In this document: in pieces, positions 16,590 to 24,433 of the stretch
How the letters are laid out: each line of letters begins with the position of its first letter
How positions within the stretch are numbered: position 1 is the stretch's first letter
Assembly (NCBI RefSeq): GCF_900143625.1
Contig: NZ_FRFF01000197.1
Span: forward strand, 1 to 51,042
Length of the DNA: 51,042 nt
Reading direction: 5' to 3'
DNA from: Nocardiopsis sp. JB363
GTDB lineage: Bacteria > Actinomycetota > Actinomycetes > Streptosporangiales > Streptosporangiaceae
Made by a program: the position numbers and the translations under genes
The notes under the pieces: generated by a model
What the model was told of the DNA's origin: nothing
Seen by the model: the letters and a program-made list of their open reading frames with translations, nothing else
The model's database searches: none

Positions 16590-17525
16590 GTGAAGACGTT
16601 CACCCTGCCCGGAACGGACATCACCGTTCCCAATGTCGTGCTCGGCCTGATGCGCATCGCCGACAAGACCGACGAACAGATCCGCACCCTGGTCCACGCC
16701 GCGCGCGAGGCCGGGATCGACTTCGTCGACCACGCCGACATCTACGGGCCCACCACCCACGCGTGTGAACGTCGCTTCGCCGAGGCGATGCGCCTGACCC
16801 CCGCCGAACGCGACGGTCTCACCATCCAGACCAAGGCCGGCATCGTCCCCGAGGGGCCCTACTTCGACCACTCCTACGAGCACATCGTCGCCTCCGTCGA
16901 GGGTTCGCTGCGGGCCCTGGACACCGACCACGTCGACATCCTGCTGTTGCACCGGCCCGACGCGCTCGTCGAACCCGAGGAGGTCGCCCGGGCCTTCGAC
17001 GACCTGGAGTCGGCCGGGAAGGTGCGCGCCTTCGGGGTCTCCAACCACACGCCCCGCCAGGTCGACCTGCTGCGCAAGCACGTGCGCCAACCGATCGTGG
17101 CCAACCAGCTCCAACTGTCCATCACCCACGCCCCGATCATCACCCAGGGCCTGGCCTCGAACATGATGGGCGAGCCCCAGTCCGCGACCCTCGACGGCGG
17201 CGGGGTACTGGACCACGCCCGCCTGCACGACATCACCGTGCAGGCCTGGTCACCGTTCCAGGCCGGGTTCTTCGACGGCGTGTTCCTGGGCTCGCCCGAA
17301 CACCCCGAGCTCAACGCCGTCATCGACCGTCTCGCCGAGAAGTACGACGTGCCGCCCATCGCGGTGGCCACCGCCTGGATCACCCGGCACCCCGCGCGGA
17401 CGCAGGTCGTGCTGGGCACCACCACACCCGAACGGGTCACCGGTGCGGCCCAGGGCTCGGAACTGCCCCTGAGCCGCCCGGAGTGGTACGAACTCACCCG
17501 AGCCGCCGGCCACCGCGTTCCGTGA
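16590..17525 (+). CDS. Aldo/keto reductase
   Basis: A 311-aa NAD(P)H-dependent oxidoreductase with the AKR barrel. The catalytic tetrad pattern is seen as GIDFVDHADIYG (Asp, Tyr), TIQTKAGI (Lys) and DILLLHRPD (His); the cofactor region near the C-terminus reads VVLGTTTPERV. The closest type is the YdhF-like AKR group. GTG 16590 follows GGAAAGGA. It is the last gene of the polyol-type cluster, 29 bp after the second permease, so it may reduce or interconvert the product of the dehydrogenase. It converges with the zinc cluster with 27 bp between stops. Confidence 0.88.
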   Translation: MKTFTLPGTDITVPNVVLGLMRIADKTDEQIRTLVHAAREAGIDFVDHADIYGPTTHACERRFAEAMRLTPAERDGLTIQTKAGIVPEGPYFDHSYEHIVASVEGSLRALDTDHVDILLLHRPDALVEPEEVARAFDDLESAGKVRAFGVSNHTPRQVDLLRKHVRQPIVANQLQLSITHAPIITQGLASNMMGEPQSATLDGGGVLDHARLHDITVQAWSPFQAGFFDGVFLGSPEHPELNAVIDRLAEKYDVPPIAVATAWITRHPARTQVVLGTTTPERVTGAAQGSELPLSRPEWYELTRAAGHRVP

Positions 17526-17552
17526 TGAGAGGGGCCGGCGGCGGTTCGGAGG

Positions 17553-18740
17553 CTAGTGGTCGACCCCGCTGAGCTCGTTGGGGGTCTCCGCCAACGTCAC
17601 CGAGGCGGTGACCTCACCACTGGCCAGGTCCACGGCGTGCACCTGGTCGGTGGCGGTGTCGGTCACGTACGCGGTGCCACCGCGCACGAACAGGGCGGGA
17701 CGGGGCTGCTGCCACTCCAGCGGCTCCTCCCACTCGTCCATCAACTCGACGCTGTCGGTGATCTCGGCCGTCTCGGGGTCGATCACGTGCAGCGCGCCGT
17801 CGGTGCCCAGGACCAGGGCCTCACCGTTGGGGCCACGGCCCAGGGAACGGAAGGTGTAGCTGGCGGGCAGGTCGACCAGGGTCATGGAGGCGTCGGCGGT
17901 GTCGACCAGGGCGACCTGCTCGGGCCGCTCCAGTTCGGCGTCCGGGTCGGTCTTGTAGTCGCCCAGGACGACGGGGGAGTCGTCGGATCCGGCCTGGTTG
18001 CCGATGCGCCCGTAGTCGTCCTCGCTGTCCACCTTGGTGAACTCGCCGTCCTGGTAGGTCAGGACGCCGTCCTCGCAACCGATGACGACGGCCTCGCCCT
18101 GGGCCGTGGTCTCCCCGTGCACGCCGGGGCACTCCTCGCTGCGGGCGACCTCCTCGCGGTCCTCGTCCAAGACGACGGCGCCGACGCGTTCCTCCTCGTC
18201 CCCGAGGGTGACGAGCAGTTCCCCGTTCTCCAGTTCCACGGCCACACCGTGGTGGGCCTCCTCGGTGGTGTAGGTGTCCAGGTCCTCGGGCATCCCCTCG
18301 CCGAGGGCGTCGGTGTCGAAGGCGGTCACCTCACCGGTGCCGTCGGCGAAGAGCACGGTGCGACCCGCGTGCCGGACCACGTGTCCGGGGGTGTCGGCGC
18401 TGAAGACGGTGTCGGTCTGCTCCGCGCCGACGGCGTCCAGGACCTGGAAGCCCTCGGAGGTGGAGACGAACACGTGCCGCTCGTCCCCGGCCGGGTTGAG
18501 GCGGTTGAAGCCCTCCAGTTCGATGTCCTGGGCGACCTCCAGGGTCTGTCCGTCCAGGACGTAGAGGCCTCCGTCGAAGGTGGTGACGATCGGTTCGTTC
18601 GCCGAGACGCCGGTCTCGTCGGAGGTTTCCGCTCCGGCCTCGGAGGCGGTGTCGTCGTCGGTGCCGCAGGCGGTCAGCAACAGCCCCGCGGAGAGCAGGA
18701 CGGGTAGTGCGGCCCGGCGTCGGTGGTGTGGTGTGCGCAT
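17553..18740 (-). CDS. aztD: AztD-type zinc metallochaperone lipoprotein
   Basis: A 395-aa exported protein with lipobox LLTAC (C25) and an acidic Asp/Glu-rich linker, then a beta-propeller-like body. AztD proteins pass zinc to the binding protein AztC. Family-like stretches include EGFNRLNPAGDERHVFVST, PGHVVRHAGRTVLFADGTG and EEAHHGVAVEL. Two cysteines (EECPGVHGE and VVIGCEDG) match a Cys pair in the second AztD-like protein encoded two genes upstream and may form a disulfide. It is last in the four-gene operon, 75 bp after aztC. ATG 18740 begins the signal peptide. Assignment rests on resemblance and on operon context. Confidence 0.75.
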   Translation of the reverse strand: MRTPHHRRRAALPVLLSAGLLLTACGTDDDTASEAGAETSDETGVSANEPIVTTFDGGLYVLDGQTLEVAQDIELEGFNRLNPAGDERHVFVSTSEGFQVLDAVGAEQTDTVFSADTPGHVVRHAGRTVLFADGTGEVTAFDTDALGEGMPEDLDTYTTEEAHHGVAVELENGELLVTLGDEEERVGAVVLDEDREEVARSEECPGVHGETTAQGEAVVIGCEDGVLTYQDGEFTKVDSEDDYGRIGNQAGSDDSPVVLGDYKTDPDAELERPEQVALVDTADASMTLVDLPASYTFRSLGRGPNGEALVLGTDGALHVIDPETAEITDSVELMDEWEEPLEWQQPRPALFVRGGTAYVTDTATDQVHAVDLASGEVTASVTLAETPNELSGVDH

Positions 18741-18815
18741 GGTTCTCTTTCGGTTTTCGGTGTGGGAGAAAACGGCCGTGGCGGGAGACCACGACGTGGG
18801 AACCCGGAGATCGGG

Positions 18816-19742
18816 TCAGTCGCCGCCGAGTCCGGCGGCGATGGCTTCGGTGTTGGCGCGCATCATCTCCAGGTAGGTGGCGGCGCCCCCGCCCTCCTCG
18901 GTGAGGGATTCGGAGTAGAGCGGGACGACCTCGATCTCCACCCCCGCCTCCTCGGCCATGACGGTGGCCAGCCGGTCGGGTTGGGAGGAGTCGGCGAAGA
19001 CGGCCGAGACACCTGCTTCGGCGACGGCGTCGGAGAGGTCTTTGAGGTCGGAGGTGCTGGGCGAGGCCAGGGTCGTGCCGCTGGGGATGACCGCGCCGAT
19101 GACCTCGAAGTCGTAGCGGTCGGCGAGGTAGCCGAAGACGTGGTGGTTGGTCACGAGCCGGCGGTCCTCGTCCGGCAGGGCGGCGAACTCCTCGCCCATC
19201 CACGCGTCGAGTTCCTGGACTTTGGCGGTGTAGGCATCGGCGTTGGCGCGCACGGTGTCGGCGTCGGCCCCGTCGACCTCCTCGACCACGTGTTCGGTGA
19301 TCAGGTCCACCGCCATGAGCACACGGGCCGGGTCGGTCCAAAAGTGCGGGTCGGGCTCGCCCTCGCTCTCGTCGGAGGTGTAGGGGAGGGGGTCGACGTT
19401 CGTGCCGACCTCCAGAGCGGGCACGCCCGCCTCCTCCGCGGCGGCGACGTTGCGCGCGATCCCCTCCTCCAGGCCGAGACCGTTGTGCACGACCAGGTCG
19501 GCGTTCTCCAACCTCGCGGCCTCCTGAGCGGAGATACCGAAGGAGTGCGGGTCGGCGTTGGGCTTCATCAGTACGGTCACCTCGGCCTGGTCGCCGACGA
19601 TCTCTCGGGTGATGTCGCCGAGGATGTTGGTGGTCACCACGATTCCCTCACCGCCGTCGTCGGGAGAGCAGGCGCCCAGCGCGACGACGAGTCCGGTGAC
19701 GGTGAGCGCGGCCAAAGCCTTGCGGGGACGCACGTCGATCAC
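18816..19742 (-). CDS. aztC: Zinc ABC transporter substrate-binding lipoprotein (AztC/ZnuA type)
   Basis: A 308-aa cluster A-I metal-binding protein. Lipobox ALGAC (C25). The expected metal ligands are in place: H66 (NADPHSF), H133 (DPHFWTDP), H200/H201 (TNHHVFGY) and D251 (FADSSQPD). Three His plus an Asp indicate zinc (or Mn) rather than iron. A short acidic loop (YTSDESEGEPD, 121-131) replaces the long His-rich loop of ZnuA, as in AztC. GTG 19742 overlaps the stop of the upstream AztD-like gene by 4 bp. It delivers zinc to the permease AztB. Confidence 0.88.
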   Translation of the reverse strand: MIDVRPRKALAALTVTGLVVALGACSPDDGGEGIVVTTNILGDITREIVGDQAEVTVLMKPNADPHSFGISAQEAARLENADLVVHNGLGLEEGIARNVAAAEEAGVPALEVGTNVDPLPYTSDESEGEPDPHFWTDPARVLMAVDLITEHVVEEVDGADADTVRANADAYTAKVQELDAWMGEEFAALPDEDRRLVTNHHVFGYLADRYDFEVIGAVIPSGTTLASPSTSDLKDLSDAVAEAGVSAVFADSSQPDRLATVMAEEAGVEIEVVPLYSESLTEEGGGAATYLEMMRANTEAIAAGLGGD

Positions 19743-20923
19743 CGTCCCGTCTCGACCATGAGGTGCGGCACGATGTCCACCTCGAAGGTGCGGGCCGTGC
19801 GAAGGTCGTCGTTGTAGTCGATCTCGTGGACCAGGCCGGCCTCGGCGTCGTTGACGTAGGCGCGGGAGGTGTCCACCTGGAGCGCGGGTGGATGTTCGGC
19901 GTCGACGGTCGCCACCAGCGATGTTCGGGCGATCTCCTCCCCGGTCTCGGAGTCCAGGGAGTGCAGGGTGCCGTCACCGTCCAAGGCCAGGACCTGCATG
20001 TCCTCACCGACCGAGGTCACCGCCACGGTGTCGTCGAGGTCGAGTGAACGCCATTCGTCCGCCGCCAGGTCCAGGACCCACGGATCACCGTCGGTGGACA
20101 GCGCGGCCAGGACCGCCGAGCCGGGGCGGTGGTGGAAGGAGTCGACGCGCCCGGAGCCCGGATAGGGCAGGACGGACGCTTCGAGGGCGTCGTCCTCCTC
20201 GGTCAGGTGCAGGGTGCCCTCATCGCAGCCCACGACCAGGCCGCGGCGGGTGACGGCCGCCCCTCGGGGGTCGGCGCAGGTCTCGTCCAACGTCTCGGCG
20301 GACTCTCCGTCCCTGTTCAGGGCCTGGACCGCGCCATCGTCGTCCACGGCGACCAGGCCACCGCCGAACGGCAGGGCGAGCGACGTTTCCTCGGAGGTCG
20401 TGTCGGCGGTGGAGACCGTTCCGTCCTCCAACCCTTCCCGTTCCAGGACCAGGGAGGTGCCCGCGTCATCGATGACCGAGGTGAGCACGGTGTCGGTGAC
20501 GACCGAGGAGGTGGTGACCCCGTCCAGTGCGCCGACCGGCCCGGAGCCGGTCCGGTAGTAGTGGTTGTGATCGCCGTGGTCGACCGTCCACACTCCGCTG
20601 TCGAACACCTCCGTCATCCCATCACCGGATGAGTTGAGATAGGCGAACCGGCCATCCCCGGCGATGCCGTCCGCTCCGGGGACGGTGCCGAGTTCGGTGG
20701 TCTCCTCGGTGATCAGGTCCACCAGCCGCACCTCGCCGCTGTCGGCGTCGGCCAGGACCAGCCGGGACTGCGGTTCGGCGGCCTCCTCGGCCCCTTCGAC
20801 GTAGCCGTGGGGTGTTTCCTCGGCCTCGGGTGCCTCGTCCCGGGGTGGTTCTCCGGCGCAGCCGGCCAGGAGCAGGGTGCACAGCCCCACGGCTGCGGCC
20901 TTCGCTGTGGTCAGGGGTCTCAC
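19739..20923 (-). CDS. Second AztD-like lipoprotein with His-rich motif
   Basis: A 394-aa lipoprotein (lipobox LLAGC, C22), acidic linker, then a propeller-like body. It carries DHGDHNHYYR at 115-124, where H116, H119 and H121 look like a metal site, and a Cys pair (ETCADPRG, VVGCDEG) matching that of AztD. It lies between the permease and aztC genes, overlapping both by 4 bp, so it is made in step with the transporter. The GTG at 20923 overlaps the permease stop; GAGAGG lies 13 nt upstream, rather far, so a start a few codons away is possible. Probably a periplasm-side zinc-buffering or delivery protein; this is inference from motif and operon. Confidence 0.7.
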   Translation of the reverse strand: MRPLTTAKAAAVGLCTLLLAGCAGEPPRDEAPEAEETPHGYVEGAEEAAEPQSRLVLADADSGEVRLVDLITEETTELGTVPGADGIAGDGRFAYLNSSGDGMTEVFDSGVWTVDHGDHNHYYRTGSGPVGALDGVTTSSVVTDTVLTSVIDDAGTSLVLEREGLEDGTVSTADTTSEETSLALPFGGGLVAVDDDGAVQALNRDGESAETLDETCADPRGAAVTRRGLVVGCDEGTLHLTEEDDALEASVLPYPGSGRVDSFHHRPGSAVLAALSTDGDPWVLDLAADEWRSLDLDDTVAVTSVGEDMQVLALDGDGTLHSLDSETGEEIARTSLVATVDAEHPPALQVDTSRAYVNDAEAGLVHEIDYNDDLRTARTFEVDIVPHLMVETGR

Positions 20924-21816
20924 GGGGTCATCGACCTCTCTTCGAGTCGAGGGTGGGAAGGGGATGTGGAGGAGGGGGCCGTGGGGCGTTCTCGTCGCGT
21001 GAGTCGAGAACGCAGGGCCGAGAGCGCCACCGAGACGAAGAAGAACGCCACGGCGGTCGCCGCGATGCTCGCCCCGGCCGCGGTCTCCCAGTGCCAGGAG
21101 GCCAGCAATCCGACGTAGGTCGAGGCGACGCCGATCAGGGCGGCGGCGCACATGATCGTCGGCACGCTCCTGGCCCACAGCACGGCCGTCGCGGGAGGTG
21201 CGATCAGCAGGCCGAACACCAGCAGGGTGCCGACCACGTGGAAGGAGGCGACCACGGCCAGGGTGACCAGGGCGAGCATCGCGGCGTGGGCCGCGCGCGG
21301 GGCCAGCCCGAGGGTGTGCGCCTTGCGGGGATCGAACGCCAGGGCTATGAAGGCCCGGTGTCCCAGAACCGCCATCACCATCGCCACCAGCAGGCAGATC
21401 CCCAGGTGCCACAGGTCGCGTTCGCGTACCGCCAGAACGTCGCCGAAGAGGAGTCCGGTGAGGTCGACGGCGAACGTGGCCGAGTGCGAGACCAGGATGA
21501 CGCCGAGGGAGAGCATGCCGACGAACAACAGTCCGATGCTCGTGTCCTGAGACAGTCGCGGGGAGCGGTTCAACAGGGTGACCCCCGCGGCCATGGCCCC
21601 GGCCGCCAGGGCGGCGCCCAGGAACAGGCTCTGGCCGAGCAGGGCGGCCAGGGCCACCCCGGGGAGCATGCCGTGCGACATCGCGTCCCCGAGGAAGGCC
21701 ATTCCCCGCAGGACGACCCACGTTCCCGCGATTGCGCAGATGAGGGAGACGAGGGCGCCGCCCCACAGCGCCCGCTGGACGAAGGTGACCCCGAACGGAT
21801 CGATCAGTGCTTCCAT
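20920..21816 (-). CDS. aztB: Zinc ABC transporter permease (AztB type, ABC-3 family)
   Basis: A 298-aa membrane protein with about eight hydrophobic segments. Family features: GGALVSLICAIAGTWVVLRG near the start, FLGDAMSHGMLPGVALA, DLTGLLFGDVLAV and TLLVFGLLIAPPATA. I start it at ATG 21816 (MEALIDPFGV); the open frame to 21900 runs through the promoter region. First gene of the minus-strand operon aztB, aztD-like, aztC, aztD. TGTAGAGTG (complement of 21824-21832), with a TAGAGT -10-like core, and a Zur-box-like site at 21834-21848 lie directly upstream, shared with divergent aztA. Confidence 0.88.
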   Translation of the reverse strand: MEALIDPFGVTFVQRALWGGALVSLICAIAGTWVVLRGMAFLGDAMSHGMLPGVALAALLGQSLFLGAALAAGAMAAGVTLLNRSPRLSQDTSIGLLFVGMLSLGVILVSHSATFAVDLTGLLFGDVLAVRERDLWHLGICLLVAMVMAVLGHRAFIALAFDPRKAHTLGLAPRAAHAAMLALVTLAVVASFHVVGTLLVFGLLIAPPATAVLWARSVPTIMCAAALIGVASTYVGLLASWHWETAAGASIAATAVAFFFVSVALSALRSRLTRRERPTAPSSTSPSHPRLEERSMTP

Positions 21817-21833
21817 GATGAGACACTCTACAA

Positions 21834-21848
21834 TGATAACCATTATCG
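21834..21848. promoter_or_regulatory. Putative Zur box between divergent aztB and aztA
   Basis: TGATAACCATTATCG, a 15-bp near-palindrome extended to AATGATAA/TTATCGTT at 21832-21850. It fits the actinobacterial Zur pattern (TGAAAATCATTTTCA type) and matches two sites at 24362 and 24434. On the minus side it abuts TGTAGAGTG; on the plus side it precedes TAACAT (21852-21857), a possible -10 for aztA. Zur with zinc would silence both directions. Confidence 0.78.
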
Positions 21849-21889
21849 TTTTAACATCGGGTCGAACGAGGGGAAGGCGGAGGAAGCGG

Positions 21890-22543
21890 ATGATCCACAC
21901 GGAGTTGCGGGGTGTTCACGCGGGGTATGGGCGCGAGGACGTGCTGAAGGGGGTCGACGCGCACATCCCCCAAGGCGTGATCACGGCGCTGGTCGGAGCC
22001 AACGGCGCGGGCAAGTCCACCCTGCTCGCGGTTCTGGCGGGCACCCTCAAGCCGCGTGGCGGTGAGATCGTGCGGGCCTCGCGCGCTGGTCCCGCCTTCG
22101 TGGTCCAGCGCAGCGCGGTCCCCGACACGTTGCCGCTCACGGTGCGCGACGCGGTAGCCATGGGGCGCTGGGCCCATCGCGGACCCTGGCGGCCATTGGA
22201 CCGGCGCGACCACGCGATCGTGGATCGGGCACTGGACCGGGTCGGAATCGTCGACCTGTCCGGCCGCCAACTGGGCGAGGTGTCCGGAGGACAACGCCAG
22301 CGCGCCCTGATCGCCCAAGGGCTGGCCCAGGAGGCGGACCTACTGCTGTTGGACGAGCCCTCCGCCGGGCTGGACCGTCAGGCCAGGGAGCACATCGCGC
22401 GGGTGATCGCCGAGCTGCGCGGCGAGACCACCATCGTCCACGCCACCCATTTCCCTGACGAGTCCGCCGGCGCCGACCACCTCCTCACCCTGGACGAGGG
22501 CCGAGTGGTGGAGTCCGTTCCGAATGCGCACCGTGGACGTTAG
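21890..22543 (+). CDS. aztA: Zinc ABC transporter ATP-binding protein (AztA type)
   Basis: A 217-aa ATPase. Walker A GANGAGKST, Q-loop VVQRSAVPD, signature VSGGQRQR, Walker B LLLLDEPSAG and the switch His in VHATHFPDE are all present. It is short for the family but complete. ATG 21890 has GGAGGAAG upstream. It is transcribed away from aztB across a Zur-box-like site, so importer subunits on both strands are probably co-regulated by zinc. A strong hairpin follows its stop. Confidence 0.9.
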   Translation: MIHTELRGVHAGYGREDVLKGVDAHIPQGVITALVGANGAGKSTLLAVLAGTLKPRGGEIVRASRAGPAFVVQRSAVPDTLPLTVRDAVAMGRWAHRGPWRPLDRRDHAIVDRALDRVGIVDLSGRQLGEVSGGQRQRALIAQGLAQEADLLLLDEPSAGLDRQAREHIARVIAELRGETTIVHATHFPDESAGADHLLTLDEGRVVESVPNAHRGR

Positions 22544-22558
22544 GCGTCCTGCCCCCGT

Positions 22559-22586
22559 GGACCGACCGGATCGTGCCGGTCGGTCC
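22559..22586. terminator. Bidirectional terminator-like hairpin between aztA and rpsN
   Basis: GGACCGACCGG (22559-22569), loop ATCGTG, CCGGTCGGTCC (22576-22586): a perfect 11-bp GC-rich stem between two convergent stops (22543 and 22594). No T-tract, which is common for actinomycete terminators. Confidence 0.75.
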
Positions 22587-22593
22587 GGGCCGG

Positions 22594-22899
22594 TCACCAA
22601 CTGGACTTGGTGATCCCGGGCAGCTCTCCTCGGTGTGCCAGCTCGCGGAAGCGGATCCTGGACAGGCCGAACTTCCGCAGGTGGCCGCGGGGGCGCCCGT
22701 CCACGGAGTCGCGGTTGCGCACCCGGGTGGCACTGGCGTCGCGCGGTTGGCGGCGCAGTTCGGCCACGGCGGCGGCGCGTGCCTCCTCACCGGTGTGCGG
22801 GCTCTTGATCAGCCGTTTGAGTTCGACGCGTCGCTCGGCGTAGCGGGCGACCACGGCCTTGCGCTGATCGTTGCGGGCGATCTTGCTCTTCTTGGCCAT
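22594..22899 (-). CDS. rpsN: 30S ribosomal protein S14, zinc-free (C-minus) form
   Basis: A 101-aa S14 (MAKKSKIARN start; C-terminal part NRDSVDGRPRGHLRKFGLSR and ending GITKSSW). It contains no cysteine at all, so it lacks the CxxC pairs of the zinc-binding form usual in actinobacteria. Such copies are induced under zinc shortage and replace the zinc form, freeing metal. Its ATG at 22899 overlaps the rpmB stop by one base (TAATG). Last gene of the operon that begins with the COG0523-type gene at 24321. Confidence 0.96.
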   Translation of the reverse strand: MAKKSKIARNDQRKAVVARYAERRVELKRLIKSPHTGEEARAAAVAELRRQPRDASATRVRNRDSVDGRPRGHLRKFGLSRIRFRELAHRGELPGITKSSW

Positions 22900-23135
22900 T
22901 AGACCTTCTCTCCTCGGGCACGGATGTCGGCGACCACGCGCTCGATCCCCCGGGCGTCGATCACCTTCATCCCCTTGGCGCTGACCCGGAGCTTGACGAA
23001 GCGTCGTTCGCCGGGCAGCCAGTAACGCTTGCTCTGGATGTTGGGGTCGAATCGGCGCTTGGTGCGTCGATGGGAGTGGGAGATCGCTTGGCCGAACGCG
23101 GGTGCCTTGCCGGTTACCTGGCAGATGCGGGACAC
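22899..23135 (-). CDS. rpmB: 50S ribosomal protein L28, zinc-free (C-minus) form
   Basis: A 78-aa L28 resembling the zinc-free enterobacterial type (MSRICQVTGK, SHSHRRTKRRFDPNIQS, LRVSAKGMKVIDARG). Only one Cys (C5) remains, whereas the actinobacterial zinc form has four. GTG 23135 with AGGAAGG upstream. In the same operon as the zinc-free S14 and the COG0523-type protein, as in the Zur-controlled set of mycobacteria, where rpmG and rpsR copies are also present; those two are missing here. Confidence 0.95.
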   Translation of the reverse strand: MSRICQVTGKAPAFGQAISHSHRRTKRRFDPNIQSKRYWLPGERRFVKLRVSAKGMKVIDARGIERVVADIRARGEKV

Positions 23136-23170
23136 GGTGGGTTCCTTCCTGGTGGGTCAGCAACGCCATC

Positions 23171-23206
23171 TCACGGGCGTGCGGTGCTGCGCTCTCGGGT
23201 GGTCAT
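23171..23206 (-). CDS. Possible 11-residue coupled micro-ORF
   Basis: MTTRERSTARP, starting 2 nt after the stop of the COG0523-type gene, with GAGAGGTGACC as a good RBS inside that gene's last codons. It sits where a small ribosomal gene such as rpmG would be expected in this kind of operon. It may be a decayed gene start, a coupling device, or chance. Confidence 0.25.
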   Translation of the reverse strand: MTTRERSTARP

Positions 23207-23208
23207 GG

Positions 23209-24321
23209 TCACCTCTCTGAGAACTCGGCGAAGGGATCGTTCAGGAATTCCTGGTCGGCTTCGTCCGCGGTGACCAGGCACGACTCCAGTAGGGAGAGCA
23301 GGGCGCCGGTGTCCATGCCGATTCCGGTGAAGGCCAGGTGCTGCCGACGGTCGCCCACCCGTGGATTCCAGTCCAGGAGGGCGGAGGCGCGGCGGGCCGG
23401 CGCGACCAGGTCCATGGCCGCGTCGGGCAGGGCGGCCATCCAGGGGCCACCGTTCTCCACCATGAGCAGGTCCTGGTGGGAGTCCCAGACCAGGAGGACG
23501 TCGGGTTGGCTCGCCAGCCAGAAGCGGCCCCTGCCGCGCAGGATCATGCCGACGATCCGCTCCAAGGCCTCGGCGAGTCGCTCGGGGTGAAAGGGTCGGG
23601 TCCTGGTCCAGGCGGTGGTGATCACGCCCAGTTCCTCGGGGTGTCCGGCGTACTGGGCCCAGGCCGGGTTGGTCCGGGCGTGGGCGGCCCGGGGATCGAA
23701 CTCGGCGTCGAGGAAGTCTCGAAGGTCGGTGCCCGAGCCTGCGATCGCGGCCGCGGGGTTGAGTTGTCGGATGAGCGCCTGGGCTTGTCGGTGGGTCCGC
23801 GCGGTCCGTGCGCCGCGCAGGACGATGACGTTCGGATACTCGATCTGGCGGCCGAGGACCTCGGCGACCGTTCGGGTGTCGTCCTGGGCGATGTCCAGGC
23901 GACGGTCGCTCAGGTCGTCGTGGCAGCCCAGATCCGTGGTCAGTCGGTCCACGTCGACGGCCGTGGCCACGGTGGCCAGGCGCAGCTCCTCCTGTTCGGC
24001 GATGCTCTCGGCGATGGAGCGGGGCTCCACTCCGTCCCAGGACTCCACGACGCACAGGTCGTGTCGGCCGCCGGCGGCGGCGCGCAGGAGGAAGGGGATC
24101 AGATCCTCGCGCAGGGTGCAGGAGGCGCAGACGTGGTCGAGGTCCACCTGCTCGCTCTCCGCGGGGCTCGAACGGTCGCGCACCACACGGTGCACGGCGC
24201 CTTCGCCGATGTCCCGCATGTCGTGGTGGACGGCGATGGCACGTGGGACGGCGGCCAGTAGGTCGTTCACGGCCTCCTGCCGCGCGGACCCGTGTAGGCC
24301 GGTGACCAGGGCGATACGCAT
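23209..24321 (-). CDS. COG0523-family protein (CobW/Mrf-like) of the zinc-starvation response
   Basis: A 370-aa cytoplasmic protein. The C-terminal half has the CobW_C-like region (WTRTRPFHPERLAEAL, RGRGRFWLASQPD), and the metal motif is CASC (C65, C68) followed by TLREDL, in place of the usual CxCC. The P-loop, normally GxxGAGKTT, reads GLHGSARQEA (8-17) and lacks the GK[ST] core, so classical GTP binding looks impaired. ATG 24321. It heads the operon with zinc-free L28 and S14, behind Zur-box-like sites at 24362 and 24434. In mycobacteria the COG0523-like Mrf protein encoded with these ribosomal genes recruits a hibernation factor to zinc-poor ribosomes; that role is a reasonable hypothesis here, zinc metallochaperone being the alternative. 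Confidence 0.82.
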   Translation of the reverse strand: MRIALVTGLHGSARQEAVNDLLAAVPRAIAVHHDMRDIGEGAVHRVVRDRSSPAESEQVDLDHVCASCTLREDLIPFLLRAAAGGRHDLCVVESWDGVEPRSIAESIAEQEELRLATVATAVDVDRLTTDLGCHDDLSDRRLDIAQDDTRTVAEVLGRQIEYPNVIVLRGARTARTHRQAQALIRQLNPAAAIAGSGTDLRDFLDAEFDPRAAHARTNPAWAQYAGHPEELGVITTAWTRTRPFHPERLAEALERIVGMILRGRGRFWLASQPDVLLVWDSHQDLLMVENGGPWMAALPDAAMDLVAPARRASALLDWNPRVGDRRQHLAFTGIGMDTGALLSLLESCLVTADEADQEFLNDPFAEFSER

Positions 24322-24361
24322 CGGATGCTCCTCTCCATGGCGTGCTCTCTCATGATGAAAA

Positions 24362-24376
24362 TGAAAACCGTTTTCG
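24362..24376. promoter_or_regulatory. Putative Zur box upstream of the COG0523-rpmB-rpsN operon
   Basis: TGAAAACCGTTTTCG, palindromic core GAAAA-CCG-TTTTC, 40 nt before the ATG at 24321. On the minus strand it lies just downstream of TGTAGAGTG (complement of 24377-24385), the same 9-mer found in the aztB promoter, whose TAGAGT is a plausible -10. Confidence 0.78.
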
Positions 24377-24433
24377 CACTCTACACCGTCCCGCCGGAGC
24401 CCGGGGTCCCAGTGCCGGGCTTAGGTGTGGCGT

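Noticed and set aside
19739..21826. Single long protein joining the AztB region and the AztD-like lipoprotein
   Set aside because: The first 300 codons are an out-of-frame reading of the permease; a lipoprotein signal peptide starts at GTG 20923.
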